Assembly (NCBI GenBank): GCA_900472675.1
Contig: UCJA01000001.1
Coordinates: 173,222-237,221, forward strand
DNA from: Hyphomicrobiales bacterium
Lineage (GTDB): Bacteria > Pseudomonadota > Alphaproteobacteria > Rhizobiales > Rhizobiaceae
Reading direction: 5' to 3'
DNA length: 64,000 nt
Of this stretch, positions 35,108 through 44,319 are shown in pieces. The position numbers and the translations under genes are program-made. Position 1 is the stretch's first letter, and the number at the start of each line of letters is the position of its first letter. The notes below the pieces were generated by a model. The model searched no databases. It was not told the DNA's origin and worked only from the letters and a program-made list of their open reading frames with translations.

Positions 35108-36694
35108 CTAGAAGTCGGTGGCGACGCCGCCTTCTGCCTTGCGCTTGGCCACGAAGGCATCCAGCTCCTCCTCGATCGCCGGATCGACGGCGGGTTGCTG
35201 GTAGGCGCTGAGCGCCTCCTTGAAGACGCGGTTGGCGTGGTCGTAGGTGGTCGGGCGCCCGGCCTCGTCCCAGGTCTCGAAGTTTCGCCAGTCCGACAGG
35301 ATCGGCGAATAGAAGGCGTTCTCGTAGCGTGCCAGCGTATGGGCGGTGCCGAAATAATGGCCGCCGGGGCCGACCTCCCGCACGGCGTCCAGCGCCAGCG
35401 CGTCGGGGCTCACATCCAGCGGGGTCAGGAACTCCGCCACCATCTGCAGCATATCCACGTCGAGGATGAATTTTTCGAAGGAGGCGGTTAGCCCGCCTTC
35501 GCTCCAGCCTGCGGAATGCAGGACGAAGTTGCCGCCCCCTTGCGTCAGCGCCCAGAGCGACATGGCGCTTTCATAGGCTGCCTGCGCATCGAGCGTGTTG
35601 GCGGCATTGGTGTTGGAGGTGCGGTAGGGAATGCCGTAGCGACGGGCGAGCTGTCCGCCAGATATCACCGCCTTCATATATTCCGGCGTGCCGAAGGCCG
35701 GCGCCCCGGTCTTCATGTCGACGTTGGAGGTAAAGCCGCCATACATCACCGGCGCGCCCCGGCGCACCATCTGGGTAAACGCGATGCCGCACAGGGCCTC
35801 GGCGTTCTGCTGCACCAGCGCGCCGGCGATGGTGACGGGCGCCATGGCACCGGCCAGCGTAAACGGCGTCATGATGACGACCTGGTTGCGCGACGACATT
35901 TCGATGATCCCCTGCAGCATGGGGCCGTCGAGGCGCAGCGGCGAGGAAGAGTTGATGACGGTAAAGAGTGACGGCTCCTGCTCCATCTGCTCGGCCGAGA
36001 TGCCGCGGCCGATGCGGGCGATCTCCAGGCCGTCGAGATTGCGCTCGCGCCCCAGCGAATAGCAGTGGAACACCTTGTCGGTCAGCTTCACCAGATCCGA
36101 CAGGCATTCGAGATGGCGCACCGAGGCGTGGATGTCGACCGGCTCGACCGGATAGCCGCCGGTCGTGTGGATGATGTCGTAATGCTGGGCAAGCTTGACC
36201 AGCTTGCGGAAGTCCGCCTGGTTGCCGGCCCGCCTGCCGCCGTCGCGGTCGGCCACAAACGGTGCGGAGGCCACCTGCGCAAAGACGAGGTTGTTGCCGC
36301 CGATCGTGACATTGCGGGCCGGGTTGCGCGCATGCATGGTGAAGGTCGAGGGTGCGGACGCGATCATCTCGAGGATCAGGCCGCGGTCGAAGCGGACGCG
36401 GTTGCTGCCCTCCGTCACCTGCGCTCCGGCGGCTTTCATCCTCGCCCGGGCTTCGGGCAGGATGACGTCCATGCCGATCTCTTCCAGGACCGTCAGCGAG
36501 GCCTCGTGGATATCGTCCAGCGCCTCCGGCGGGAGCAGGTCGGTTTTCGCCAGCGTGTTGACGAGCCGCTGATACTTGCCGGTGCCGGTCGTGCGGTGCC
36601 GCTCGCCGCCGCGCCCTCCGGTGCGACGCCGGCGTTCGGGCACGGCAGCGGCAGCTGCGTTTTCCGGAGAAAGAGGTGTCGTAATCTCGCTCAT
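35108..36694 (-). CDS. Trimethylamine methyltransferase (MttB) family protein without pyrrolysine
   Basis: A 528-residue TIM-barrel methyltransferase of the MttB superfamily. Key parts: EEIGMDVILPEARARMKAAGAQV, RVRFDRGLILEMIASAP, FTMHARNPARNVTIGG, NQVVIMTPFTLAGAMAPVTIAGALVQQNAEAL and GGLTASFEKFILDVDMLQ. The frame crosses the region where archaeal MttB has a UAG pyrrolysine codon without a stop, so it belongs to the non-Pyl group (MtgB-like), members of which demethylate glycine betaine or related amines using a corrinoid protein; no corrinoid gene is adjacent. The ATG at 36694 is preceded by only a weak ribosome site. The N-terminal 40 residues are Arg-rich and variable. Confidence 0.87.
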   Translation of the reverse strand: MSEITTPLSPENAAAAAVPERRRRTGGRGGERHRTTGTGKYQRLVNTLAKTDLLPPEALDDIHEASLTVLEEIGMDVILPEARARMKAAGAQVTEGSNRVRFDRGLILEMIASAPSTFTMHARNPARNVTIGGNNLVFAQVASAPFVADRDGGRRAGNQADFRKLVKLAQHYDIIHTTGGYPVEPVDIHASVRHLECLSDLVKLTDKVFHCYSLGRERNLDGLEIARIGRGISAEQMEQEPSLFTVINSSSPLRLDGPMLQGIIEMSSRNQVVIMTPFTLAGAMAPVTIAGALVQQNAEALCGIAFTQMVRRGAPVMYGGFTSNVDMKTGAPAFGTPEYMKAVISGGQLARRYGIPYRTSNTNAANTLDAQAAYESAMSLWALTQGGGNFVLHSAGWSEGGLTASFEKFILDVDMLQMVAEFLTPLDVSPDALALDAVREVGPGGHYFGTAHTLARYENAFYSPILSDWRNFETWDEAGRPTTYDHANRVFKEALSAYQQPAVDPAIEEELDAFVAKRKAEGGVATDF

Positions 36695-36856
36695 GGATGT
36701 CCCGTCCGCGTCATTGTTCTCGCACTCTGTCAGAAGAGATGCGGCGATGCCGCGGTCATTTGCGACCAGATGCTGCCTCAACTGGAACATCGCCATTACC
36801 ACTGTCCGGCGATGCGCCGGCGAATAGTCCACGGCGCCCAAGCAAAACGGCGTTTG

Positions 36857-36871
36857 TGTCACAATGTGACA
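36857..36871. promoter_or_regulatory. Perfect palindrome between the MttB homologue and the hybrid kinase
   Basis: TGTCACA-A-TGTGACA has 7-base perfect arms around one base, 85 bases before the kinase start and 163 before the divergent MttB homologue. It is shaped like a dimer operator and could control either gene. Confidence 0.45.
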
Positions 36872-36955
36872 ACACGTTGTTAACACTCGGCATGGTGTTA
36901 TCCTGCCATTACAGTAAAACGAATCGATTCCGCTTGAGCGGAAAAGCGGGGGACA

Positions 36956-39900
36956 GTGGCAAGCGAGCTGCTAAGAAGAGCCTGTGCGCGGATCCAGGAT
37001 CTTGCGGAACCGGCCTTCATCAAGGACAGCACCCTCAGCTACGTGGCTGTGAACAAGGCCTATGCGCAGCTGTTCGGATTGCGCCCGCAGGACCTGGTCG
37101 GCCAGACAAGCAGCAGTCTCGGGGGCATTGGCGATGATGCGGAGCGCCGGGAGCGGGAATGCCGCGCGATCGTCTTCGGCAGCGAGGAGACGGCCCTGTG
37201 CTTTGACCGCTCCGGCGTGCTGCTCCACGAGATCGCCATCGAGCGCTTCCTCACCGAAAACGACCACGCCTATCTGTTCGGCAGCTTTGCGCCATTGGTG
37301 CCGTTCGAGCAGCCTTCGCCACCTTCTTCTGCCGTTGCTGCTCATAGGGCCCGGCCGGGCAAGGCCAACAGCTCGGTGTTTGAAGACGATCTGGTGGACG
37401 ATGCGCTCGACATGCTTGAGATGGGCATCGGCATCTACGACCGGAACAATGTGCTGATCTACTGCAACTCGCAGCTTGCCCATCACTTCGATTCCATGGG
37501 GGTCGAGATCAAGCCGGGCACGCGGCTTGAGGAGATCGTCGGCTATGCCTTCGACAGGCGCCTGGAGGCGGCCGAAAACGGGGAGGACCTGTCCGGCTGG
37601 CAGGCGTCCGAGCGGGAGAGCTGGGTTGCCGAGCGGATGAAGCCGCTTTCGCTTCCCTACCACGAATGCGTCGACCAACTGCCGGACGGACGCTGGGTAC
37701 GGCACGTCAACAAGCGGCTCGAAAACGGCGTGCTGATCGCCGTGCGCTACGACGTCACGGAGTTCAAGGACCAGGAGATGATGCTCCGCAGCCAGGTCGG
37801 CGAGACGGCGCTGTTCCGGGCGATCCTCGAGGACCTGCCGGCACCGGTGTTCGTGCGCAACTCCGATTACCAGCTGTCCTATGCCAACCACGCCTATGAG
37901 ACGATGCTCGGCGGCGACCGCGACCAGTTTCTCGGCAAGACCGAAATGGAGATGTTTCCCTCCGCGGCAGACCGGTTCCGCGCCGAGAATACCCGCGTCA
38001 TGGACGGCGAGGCGATCGACAAGAACGAAGAGGTCAAGTTTCCGGACGGTTCGGTTGTCCCGGTCCTCACCCGGCTTCGCCGCATCGATACGGAAGAGGG
38101 CCAGCGCTATCTGGTCGGCTCGCGCACGGATGTGTCGCTGATCCGGGAGGCGCAGGCCAAGGCTGAAAAGATCAGCGAGGACCTGCAGAACATTCTTTCG
38201 GCGCTGCCGGTCGGTATCGCCATCCTCACCGAGGACTTCGTGTTCGAATATGCGAACCCCTCGCTCTACGAGTTCTGGGATGCGGACGACCGCTTCGATC
38301 TGGTCGGCCGGTCCTATCGCGATTATCTGCGGGCCAATTTCGACAAGGGCTCCTATGCGGGGCGGGACCTGAGCTTCGAGGAAATCTACAAGGAGCGCAT
38401 CGAGGCGCTGCTTGATCCGCACGACCGTCCGCCGATCGAGATCCGGACCCTGCACGGCATGGTCATGGTGGTTGCGGCGACGCGGCTGTCGGGCGGCAAG
38501 ATGCTGCTCACCTACATGGACATCACCGGCGTGCGAAGGCGCGACGACGAGATCCAGGCGGCGCATGCGGCGCTCGACCGCCAGGGCGCGCTGATGCGCA
38601 ATGCCACCAGCGCCATGTCGCAAGGGCTGCTCATCCTGCACGACGGCGCGGTGGTGTTTTCCAATGATGCGGTCGCCTCCATGCTGGAGCTGCCGCCGCG
38701 CCTCACCGGGGTCGGCGTGCAGTGGGGAGACCTTTACCGCTTCTGCGTCGGCCGCGGCGATCTGGGCACCCCCGCCGAAGCGGTGCACACGTTGCGGGTT
38801 TTCGAACAGGGCTCGGCCAGCGGCCGTCCGGTGCATGCCTCCTTCCGCATCGAAGGGCGCAAATGGATCCAGGTCGAGGGCAAGCTGACCGGCGACGACC
38901 ACTGGCTTGCGGTGTTCACCGATGTCACCGACGTGAAGAGCCGCGAGGAGGATCTGACGCGACTGCTGCAGCGGGCGGAAGCCGCCGACCGGGCCAAGTC
39001 CGAGTTCCTCGCCAACATGAGCCACGAGATCCGCACGCCGATGAACGGGGTGCTCGGCATGGCGGAGCTGCTCGCCAAATCTAACCTCGACACCCGCCAG
39101 AAGACTTTCATCGACATCATCGTCAAGTCCGGCAATGCGCTTTTGACGATCATCAACGACATCCTCGACTTCTCCAAGATCGATGCAGGCCAGATGACTC
39201 TGCGCAAGGCGCCGTTCGATCCAGTGGAGGCGATCGAGGACGTTGCAACGCTCTTGTCATCCTCTGCTGCCGAGAAAGATATCGAGCTGATCGTGCGCGG
39301 CGACGTATCCGTGCGCGACACGGTGCTCGGCGATGCCGGCCGCTTCCGCCAGATCGTCACCAACCTGGTCGGCAATGCGGTCAAGTTCACCGAGCGGGGA
39401 CATGTCTTTATCGAGCTGAAATCCGAGCCGCGCGGCGCGGGCGAGCTGATGCTGTCGATCCGCATCGAGGACACGGGTCTCGGCATTCCGGCGGAAAAGC
39501 TCGCCTCGGTGTTCGAAAAGTTCAGCCAGGTGGATACGTCATCGACCCGTAGGCACGAGGGAACCGGGCTCGGGCTTGCGATCACCTCGGGCCTCGTTGA
39601 GCTGTTCGGCGGCGCGATCGAGGTGGAAAGCGAAGTCGGGCGCGGGTCGGCGTTTACCGTGCGGCTGCCGTTTCCGATCGTCAGCGAGCGCAAGGCGGAC
39701 GCCACGCTGCCTATCAATACCGCCGGCGCCAAGGTGCTGGTAATCGACGACAACCCGGTCAACCGGCGCATCCTCACCGAGCAGCTCGGCATGTGGGGCT
39801 TTGACTGCGTGGCCGCCGAGGGCGGCGCGGAGGGGCTTGCGATCCTTGGCGCTGCGGCCGATATCGGCGTCACGGTGGATGCGATCGTGCTTGATTTCCA

Positions 39901-40627
39901 CATGCCGCAGATGAACGGGCTGGATTTTGCCCGGCTGATGCGCGCCGACCGCCGCTTCGACGGCACGGGGATCATCTTCCTCACCTCGATGGACATGGGC
40001 AGCGACGACAGCGTCTTCGCGGAGCTGAATATAGAGGCCCACCTGATGAAGCCGGCGCGCGCCAACCTCCTGCGCGGCACGATCATCGACGTGGTGCGCT
40101 CTGTGCGCACCCGCAGGCGCCAGTCGGTTCAATTCGCCCAGTCCGCCCTGCAGCTTTCGACATCGCAACTGGCCCGGGTCGATGGGGCAAAACCTGCCGG
40201 ATCGTCGACGCCGCCGATCACGGCGACGCCCTGCCTCGACGTGCTGGTGGCGGAGGACAACGAGGTCAACCAGATCGTCTTTACCCAGATCCTGCAGACC
40301 ACCGGCTGGCAGTTCCAGATCGTCCGGAACGGCGAGGAGGCGGTGGAGGCCTGGCGGACGCACAATCCGGCGGTGATCGTGATGGATGTTTCCATGCCGG
40401 TCATGAACGGCCATCAGGCGACCCAGACGATCCGGGAGCTGGAAAAACTGACAGGCGGCCATACGCCGATCATCGGGGTTACCGCGCATGCGCTGGAAAG
40501 CGACCGGGAGCTTTGCTTCCAGGTGGGCATGGACGACTATCTGTCGAAGCCAATCAGTCCGGAAGCGCTGGAGGACAAGATCCGCAACTGGATCGGCGGC
40601 GCCAGCCGCGCCTCGCAGTCCCGCTGA
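36956..40627 (+). CDS. Multi-PAS hybrid histidine kinase with two receiver domains
   Basis: A 1223-residue soluble sensor without membrane helices. From the N-terminus there are about five PAS-type domains (near 10-110, 145-265, 285-395, 410-525, 545-670; e.g. LPAPVFVRNSDYQLSYANHAYETML), HisKA with His690 in FLANMSHEIRTPMNG, HATPase_c (NLVGNAVKFTERG, DTGLGIP, GTGLGLAI), receiver 1 with Asp980 (DAIVLDFHMPQMNG) and receiver 2 with Asp1144 (VIVMDVSMPVMNG, then SKPIS). No HPt domain is present, so phosphate must go to a separate HPt protein. It starts at GTG with GGGGGA upstream and is followed by a clear terminator. Confidence 0.92.
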   Translation: MASELLRRACARIQDLAEPAFIKDSTLSYVAVNKAYAQLFGLRPQDLVGQTSSSLGGIGDDAERRERECRAIVFGSEETALCFDRSGVLLHEIAIERFLTENDHAYLFGSFAPLVPFEQPSPPSSAVAAHRARPGKANSSVFEDDLVDDALDMLEMGIGIYDRNNVLIYCNSQLAHHFDSMGVEIKPGTRLEEIVGYAFDRRLEAAENGEDLSGWQASERESWVAERMKPLSLPYHECVDQLPDGRWVRHVNKRLENGVLIAVRYDVTEFKDQEMMLRSQVGETALFRAILEDLPAPVFVRNSDYQLSYANHAYETMLGGDRDQFLGKTEMEMFPSAADRFRAENTRVMDGEAIDKNEEVKFPDGSVVPVLTRLRRIDTEEGQRYLVGSRTDVSLIREAQAKAEKISEDLQNILSALPVGIAILTEDFVFEYANPSLYEFWDADDRFDLVGRSYRDYLRANFDKGSYAGRDLSFEEIYKERIEALLDPHDRPPIEIRTLHGMVMVVAATRLSGGKMLLTYMDITGVRRRDDEIQAAHAALDRQGALMRNATSAMSQGLLILHDGAVVFSNDAVASMLELPPRLTGVGVQWGDLYRFCVGRGDLGTPAEAVHTLRVFEQGSASGRPVHASFRIEGRKWIQVEGKLTGDDHWLAVFTDVTDVKSREEDLTRLLQRAEAADRAKSEFLANMSHEIRTPMNGVLGMAELLAKSNLDTRQKTFIDIIVKSGNALLTIINDILDFSKIDAGQMTLRKAPFDPVEAIEDVATLLSSSAAEKDIELIVRGDVSVRDTVLGDAGRFRQIVTNLVGNAVKFTERGHVFIELKSEPRGAGELMLSIRIEDTGLGIPAEKLASVFEKFSQVDTSSTRRHEGTGLGLAITSGLVELFGGAIEVESEVGRGSAFTVRLPFPIVSERKADATLPINTAGAKVLVIDDNPVNRRILTEQLGMWGFDCVAAEGGAEGLAILGAAADIGVTVDAIVLDFHMPQMNGLDFARLMRADRRFDGTGIIFLTSMDMGSDDSVFAELNIEAHLMKPARANLLRGTIIDVVRSVRTRRRQSVQFAQSALQLSTSQLARVDGAKPAGSSTPPITATPCLDVLVAEDNEVNQIVFTQILQTTGWQFQIVRNGEEAVEAWRTHNPAVIVMDVSMPVMNGHQATQTIRELEKLTGGHTPIIGVTAHALESDRELCFQVGMDDYLSKPISPEALEDKIRNWIGGASRASQSR

Positions 40628-40645
40628 GGCTGCGCATTTCTTCCA

Positions 40646-40677
40646 ATGGGAGCGGCCGGTGCCGCCCCCATCTTTTT
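40646..40677 (+). terminator. Rho-independent terminator of the hybrid kinase gene
   Basis: ATGGGAGCGGC and GCCGCCCCCAT form an 11-bp stem with one mismatch, loop CGGT, then CTTTTT. It lies 18 bases past the stop codon and before the convergent reductase gene. Confidence 0.82.
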
Positions 40678-40686
40678 CGGCATGAG

Positions 40687-41256
40687 TTACGCCTGGCGGG
40701 CGGCCTTGAGGGCGGAGGCCCATCTGGCCAGAGCATCCAGCGCGCCGTTGAGGCCATTGATCGTCGGCTCGGTCGGCGCGAAGACCTGATCGTCATTGAT
40801 GAACTTCCCGAAGGAGGGTACCGCCACCGTCTGCGGGATCGCCATCATGTCGAGGTTGCCGATCAGCTGGCGCAGTTCCTGGGCCGCGCGCAGGCCGCCC
40901 GAAATGCCGCCGTAGCTCAGAACGCAGGCCGCCTTGAACGACCATTCCCGCGACAGGACCTGAAGGGCATTCACCAGGGCGGCATTGGGGAAATAGTCGT
41001 ATTCCGGCGTGACGAAGAGATAGGCATCGGCGGCAGCGACGCTGGCGCTCCAGTTCTTGGTGTGCTCGTGCTGGTACTGCTGCGCCCGCGGATGCGAGGG
41101 CTCGTCGAGCAGCGGCAGGTTGAAGTCCGCAAGATCGACCAGTTCCACCTCGAACTTGCCGTGGGTGCCGGCCTGTTCAGCCGCCCATTTGGCGACGGCG
41201 GGTCCGGCGCGGCCCGGGCGGGTGCTGCCGATGATGACGTTCAGCTTCAATGACAT
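40687..41256 (-). CDS. NADPH-dependent FMN reductase family protein
   Basis: A 189-residue flavodoxin-like reductase. The FMN phosphate loop is IIGSTRPGRAGPAVAKW; TPEYDYFPNAALVNALQVL and SYGGISGGLRAAQELRQL follow, the usual marks of the NADPH-dependent FMN reductase (ArsH/ChrR-like) family. Such enzymes reduce quinones, azo compounds or supply FMNH2. The ATG at 41256 starts right at the first strand; the frame is open further but without family similarity. It stands alone and converges on the kinase gene. Confidence 0.87.
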   Translation of the reverse strand: MSLKLNVIIGSTRPGRAGPAVAKWAAEQAGTHGKFEVELVDLADFNLPLLDEPSHPRAQQYQHEHTKNWSASVAAADAYLFVTPEYDYFPNAALVNALQVLSREWSFKAACVLSYGGISGGLRAAQELRQLIGNLDMMAIPQTVAVPSFGKFINDDQVFAPTEPTINGLNGALDALARWASALKAARQA

Positions 41257-41380
41257 GGTTTCGCGTTCCCGTTTGCGTGTGGAAGGGCTGCCCGGCGGGC
41301 TGCCATGGCTCTGATCAATGTGTGAACCTGCCATGCCATGAGTTCAAGACGGCGTCTTGTCTTTTCGTTCACCGGCGACG

Positions 41381-42163
41381 TCAGGGGGCGGTTACCAAGG
41401 GCCTGATGCCGCAGAGCATTTCCCGCTTGCCGGCAAAGCCCGGCCGGCGCTCCACCGCAAAGCCCGCGGCGGCCAGATTGCGCCGCACGAAGCCGGCCGC
41501 GGCATAGGTGCCGAAGCTGCCGCCGGGCTTAGTCCTGTCATGGACGGCCTGCATCAGTTCCACCGACCACATGTCCGGATTGCGGGACGGCGCGAAACCG
41601 TCGAGGAACCAGGCGTCGAAGGCGGGTTCCTGCGCCCTGACGTTATCCAGCGCCGGTCCGCAATGCACGATCAGCGTGGTCTGGTCGTCGACGTCGATCT
41701 CGATCGTCCCTGAGGGCGCGTTCGGCCACTGTGAGACCAGCGCCTGCCGTTCGGCTGCGATCTCCGGCCAGCGGGCCAGCGCTCGGTCGATCTCGTCATC
41801 CCGCATGGGGTAGAGTTCGAAGGAGGTGAAGACGAGCCGGGTGCCTGGCTTGCGGTAAAGCTTCCACTGCCGCCAGGTCTCGCAAAAATTGAGGCCGGTG
41901 CCGAAGCCGAGCTCGCCGATACGAAAGTCTCCGCCCGGTGACGAAAGGTTTTCCCAGCGCTCCGGCAGGCCGTTGCCGGACAGGAAGACATGGCCGCATT
42001 CCAGCCGGCCATCCTCGCGGCAATAAAAGTGATCGCCAAATTCCCGGGAGTAGGGCATATCGCCCTCGTGCCAGTCCAGCGTCTGGGCTGCCGGATTTTC
42101 GCCTTGCAGCGGACGGTTTTCGGGGCTGCGGCTATCGGTGTGTGGAGTGTCTGGGGCGGTCAT
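41381..42163 (-). CDS. mnmD: tRNA 5-methylaminomethyl-2-thiouridine methyltransferase (MnmD)
   Basis: A 260-residue SAM-dependent methyltransferase matching the N-terminal (MnmC2/MnmD) domain of E. coli MnmC. Typical are the start TLDWHEGDMPYSREFGDHFYCREDG, the SAM loop IGELGFGTGLNF, and AWFLDGFAPSRNPDMWS, the most conserved family motif. It methylates nm5(s2)U34 of certain tRNAs. In E. coli the FAD oxidase is fused to it; here the oxidase gene is divergent and the two start codons share the sequence CATG. The first 25 residues are Pro/Ser/Asp-rich and variable. Confidence 0.9.
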   Translation of the reverse strand: MTAPDTPHTDSRSPENRPLQGENPAAQTLDWHEGDMPYSREFGDHFYCREDGRLECGHVFLSGNGLPERWENLSSPGGDFRIGELGFGTGLNFCETWRQWKLYRKPGTRLVFTSFELYPMRDDEIDRALARWPEIAAERQALVSQWPNAPSGTIEIDVDDQTTLIVHCGPALDNVRAQEPAFDAWFLDGFAPSRNPDMWSVELMQAVHDRTKPGGSFGTYAAAGFVRRNLAAAGFAVERRPGFAGKREMLCGIRPLVTAP

Positions 42164-43379
42164 GGGACAAGCGGATAAAGCGGCAGAGCCCGCGGGTCAA
42201 TCGCGCAGCCAGCCCGCTCAGGCGCTGCCGGCCACAAGCGATCTCGTCATTCTCGGTGGCGGCATCATGGGGCTCTGGGCCGCCGTCCTGGCGGAGCGGG
42301 CCGGCATCGACACTGTGCTGGTCGACCGCGGCCATCTCGGGCAGGGCGCCAGCGGCGGGCCTCTCGGCGCGCTCATGCCGCATACGCCGGATCGCTGGAG
42401 CGACAAGAAGCAGTTCCAGTTCGATGCCCTCATCTCGCTCGAAGTGGAGGTCGCCGCGATCGAGGCCGCGACCGGTCTTTCCTGTGGCTACCGGCGGAGC
42501 GGCCGGCTCATCCCGCTGCCCAAGCCGCATCTGCGCGAGATCGCGCTTCGCCACACCGAGGAGGCAGGCCGCAACTGGAAGCAGCCGGGTTCACCGGGTG
42601 GTGCGGCCTTCCGCTGGGATCTCATGGACACGCCGCCGGTCGAGGGCTGGGTCAATCCGGCTTTCGCGGACGCCGGCGTGGTGCATGATACGCTGGCTGG
42701 CCGGGTTTCGCCGCGGCTGCTCGTTGCTGCCCTCATCGAGTTCCTCCGAAGAGGCCGGCATGTGCGTGTTATCGAGGGTCTGGAGGCAGGCCTGATTGAT
42801 CCGCAGGCGGGGCGGGTGGTCCTCGCCGACGGCCAGGCGCTGTCCTTCGGGCACTGCATCATTGCGGCCGGCCACCAGTCGTTTCCGCTGATCGAGGCGC
42901 TGTCGGCACCGCTGCCGCGTCCCGTCGGCCAGCCGGTCAAGGGGCAGGCGGCGCTGCTTTCCGCCCATGCGGACCCTTCGCTGCCGCTGATCTACCTCAA
43001 CGGCCTCTATGTCATTGCCCATGAGGACGGGAATGTGGCGATAGGCAGCACCAGCGAGGAAGAGTTTTCCGATGCGCAGGGCACCGATGAAAAGCTGGAG
43101 GACCTGATTGCGCGCGCCCGGGGCCTGGTGCCGCTTCTGGCGCAAGCGCCCGTGGTGGAGCGCTGGGCGGGCCTTCGTCCGAAGGCGGTCGGTCGCGACC
43201 CGATGGTCGGAGCCCATCCGGATCACAACCGCGTCGTGGCGCTGACAGGCGGCTTCAAGGTCAGCTTCGGGCTTGCGCATGCGCTCGCCGCGGGAGCGCT
43301 TTCGGCCGTCGCGGGCCGCCCGCTGGATCTTCCGGTATCCTTTACGCTCGAAAGCCACCTTTCCGTCGCCTCGCGCTGA
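42162..43379 (+). CDS. FAD-dependent oxidoreductase, probable stand-alone MnmC oxidase domain
   Basis: A 405-residue DAO-family flavoprotein: SDLVILGGGIMGLWAAVLAERAGIDTVLVDRGHLGQGASGG (FAD motif from about residue 27) and the C-terminal WAGLRPKAVGRDPMVGAHP and ALTGGFKVSFGLAHALA. Its position head-to-head with mnmD suggests that it is the oxidase half (MnmC1) converting cmnm5U34 to nm5U34, here unfused. A DadA-like amino acid oxidase is the alternative. ATG 42162 overlaps the mnmD start on the opposite strand by two bases; GTG at 42138 is another possible start. Confidence 0.72.
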   Translation: MGQADKAAEPAGQSRSQPAQALPATSDLVILGGGIMGLWAAVLAERAGIDTVLVDRGHLGQGASGGPLGALMPHTPDRWSDKKQFQFDALISLEVEVAAIEAATGLSCGYRRSGRLIPLPKPHLREIALRHTEEAGRNWKQPGSPGGAAFRWDLMDTPPVEGWVNPAFADAGVVHDTLAGRVSPRLLVAALIEFLRRGRHVRVIEGLEAGLIDPQAGRVVLADGQALSFGHCIIAAGHQSFPLIEALSAPLPRPVGQPVKGQAALLSAHADPSLPLIYLNGLYVIAHEDGNVAIGSTSEEEFSDAQGTDEKLEDLIARARGLVPLLAQAPVVERWAGLRPKAVGRDPMVGAHPDHNRVVALTGGFKVSFGLAHALAAGALSAVAGRPLDLPVSFTLESHLSVASR

Positions 43380-43497
43380 ACGCGAAACCGCCCCGTCTTC
43401 GTCGTCAAGCTGTCACGCAAATCACCTACCCCCAGAGACCAAGGGTTTGGGCGTTGCGTGAACAGCAGTCGAGGGACGCTAGGGAAAAAGGTGACGC

Positions 43498-44205
43498 ATG
43501 CGCTACGCCATATGTTTTACGCCACCGGCCCATGACGCCCTCTCAATGGCGGCCGGCCAGTGGCTTGGCCGAAATGCGTTCTCGGGCGAGGCTGTCGATC
43601 CCCCGCCGATCCGCGGCATGAATATTACGGACATCGCCTACCATACGGCCCTGCCGCGCCGCTACGGCTTCCACGCCCTGTTGAAAGCACCATTCCGGCT
43701 GCCGGCCGATGTTCCCGAAGGCATGCTGCTGCGCCACCTGATGCGGTTTGCCGGGACCTGCGCACCCTTCGATCTTCCGGCGCTCGAGATCAGCCGCCTC
43801 GGCGACTTTTGTGGCCTTGCCCCCGTCATCCCGTGCGAAACCATGCGCCTGCTTGCGGCAGCCGTGCTGCAGGAATTCGACGGTTTCCGCGCACCGCTCA
43901 GCGAAGCGGAACTGGAGCGCAGCGATCCGGGCGATCTGTCGGCGGCCCAGTTCGCCAATCTCTATCGCTGGGGCCACCCTTACGTGATGGACGAGTTCCG
44001 CTTCCACATGGCGCTGACCGGGCCGCTCTCGCCCCGCGACGTGCCGCGCTTCGAACTGGCGCTTCGGGAATTCTTTGCGCCTTATCTGCGCCGGCAGGTG
44101 GAGGTCGCCAACCTCGCGCTTTTCGTCGAGGAGGAGCAGGGTGCGCCGTTCCAGGTGCATTCGCTGCATCCGATGGGCCGCGTGTCCGCCCGCAAGATCG
44201 CCTGA
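43498..44205 (+). CDS. DUF1045 protein (phosphonate-associated, 2H phosphoesterase-like)
   Basis: A 235-residue protein starting MRYAICFTPPAHDALSMAAGQWLGR, the clear opening of DUF1045, a family often next to phn phosphonate genes. Two His motifs, YGFHALLKAPF (about residue 60) and FRFHMALTGPL (about residue 165), correspond to the paired HxT-like motifs of 2H phosphoesterases. No other phn gene is near in this window, so its substrate is open. An upstream CTGTCACGCAAATCAC (about 43411) recalls a Pho box only weakly. It is preceded by a 118-base region with no gene. Confidence 0.82.
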   Translation: MRYAICFTPPAHDALSMAAGQWLGRNAFSGEAVDPPPIRGMNITDIAYHTALPRRYGFHALLKAPFRLPADVPEGMLLRHLMRFAGTCAPFDLPALEISRLGDFCGLAPVIPCETMRLLAAAVLQEFDGFRAPLSEAELERSDPGDLSAAQFANLYRWGHPYVMDEFRFHMALTGPLSPRDVPRFELALREFFAPYLRRQVEVANLALFVEEEQGAPFQVHSLHPMGRVSARKIA

Positions 44206-44319
44206 TCGGCTTCAGTCTACGGTTCTGATGGAACTCTAAGGCTGTCAAAGTGTTAGGGGTGCAACTGCCGCGTTTCCCTGCAGGCAGACAATCCCATTCG
44301 CATGACATTGGAATTCATC

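Noticed and set aside
36971..39025. Long antisense open frame under the hybrid kinase
   Set aside because: Composition of a codon-bias shadow; the opposite strand has clear PAS and kinase motifs.
43405..43430. Pho box upstream of the DUF1045 gene
   Set aside because: CTGTCAC is followed by only a weak second half-site; not enough to call.
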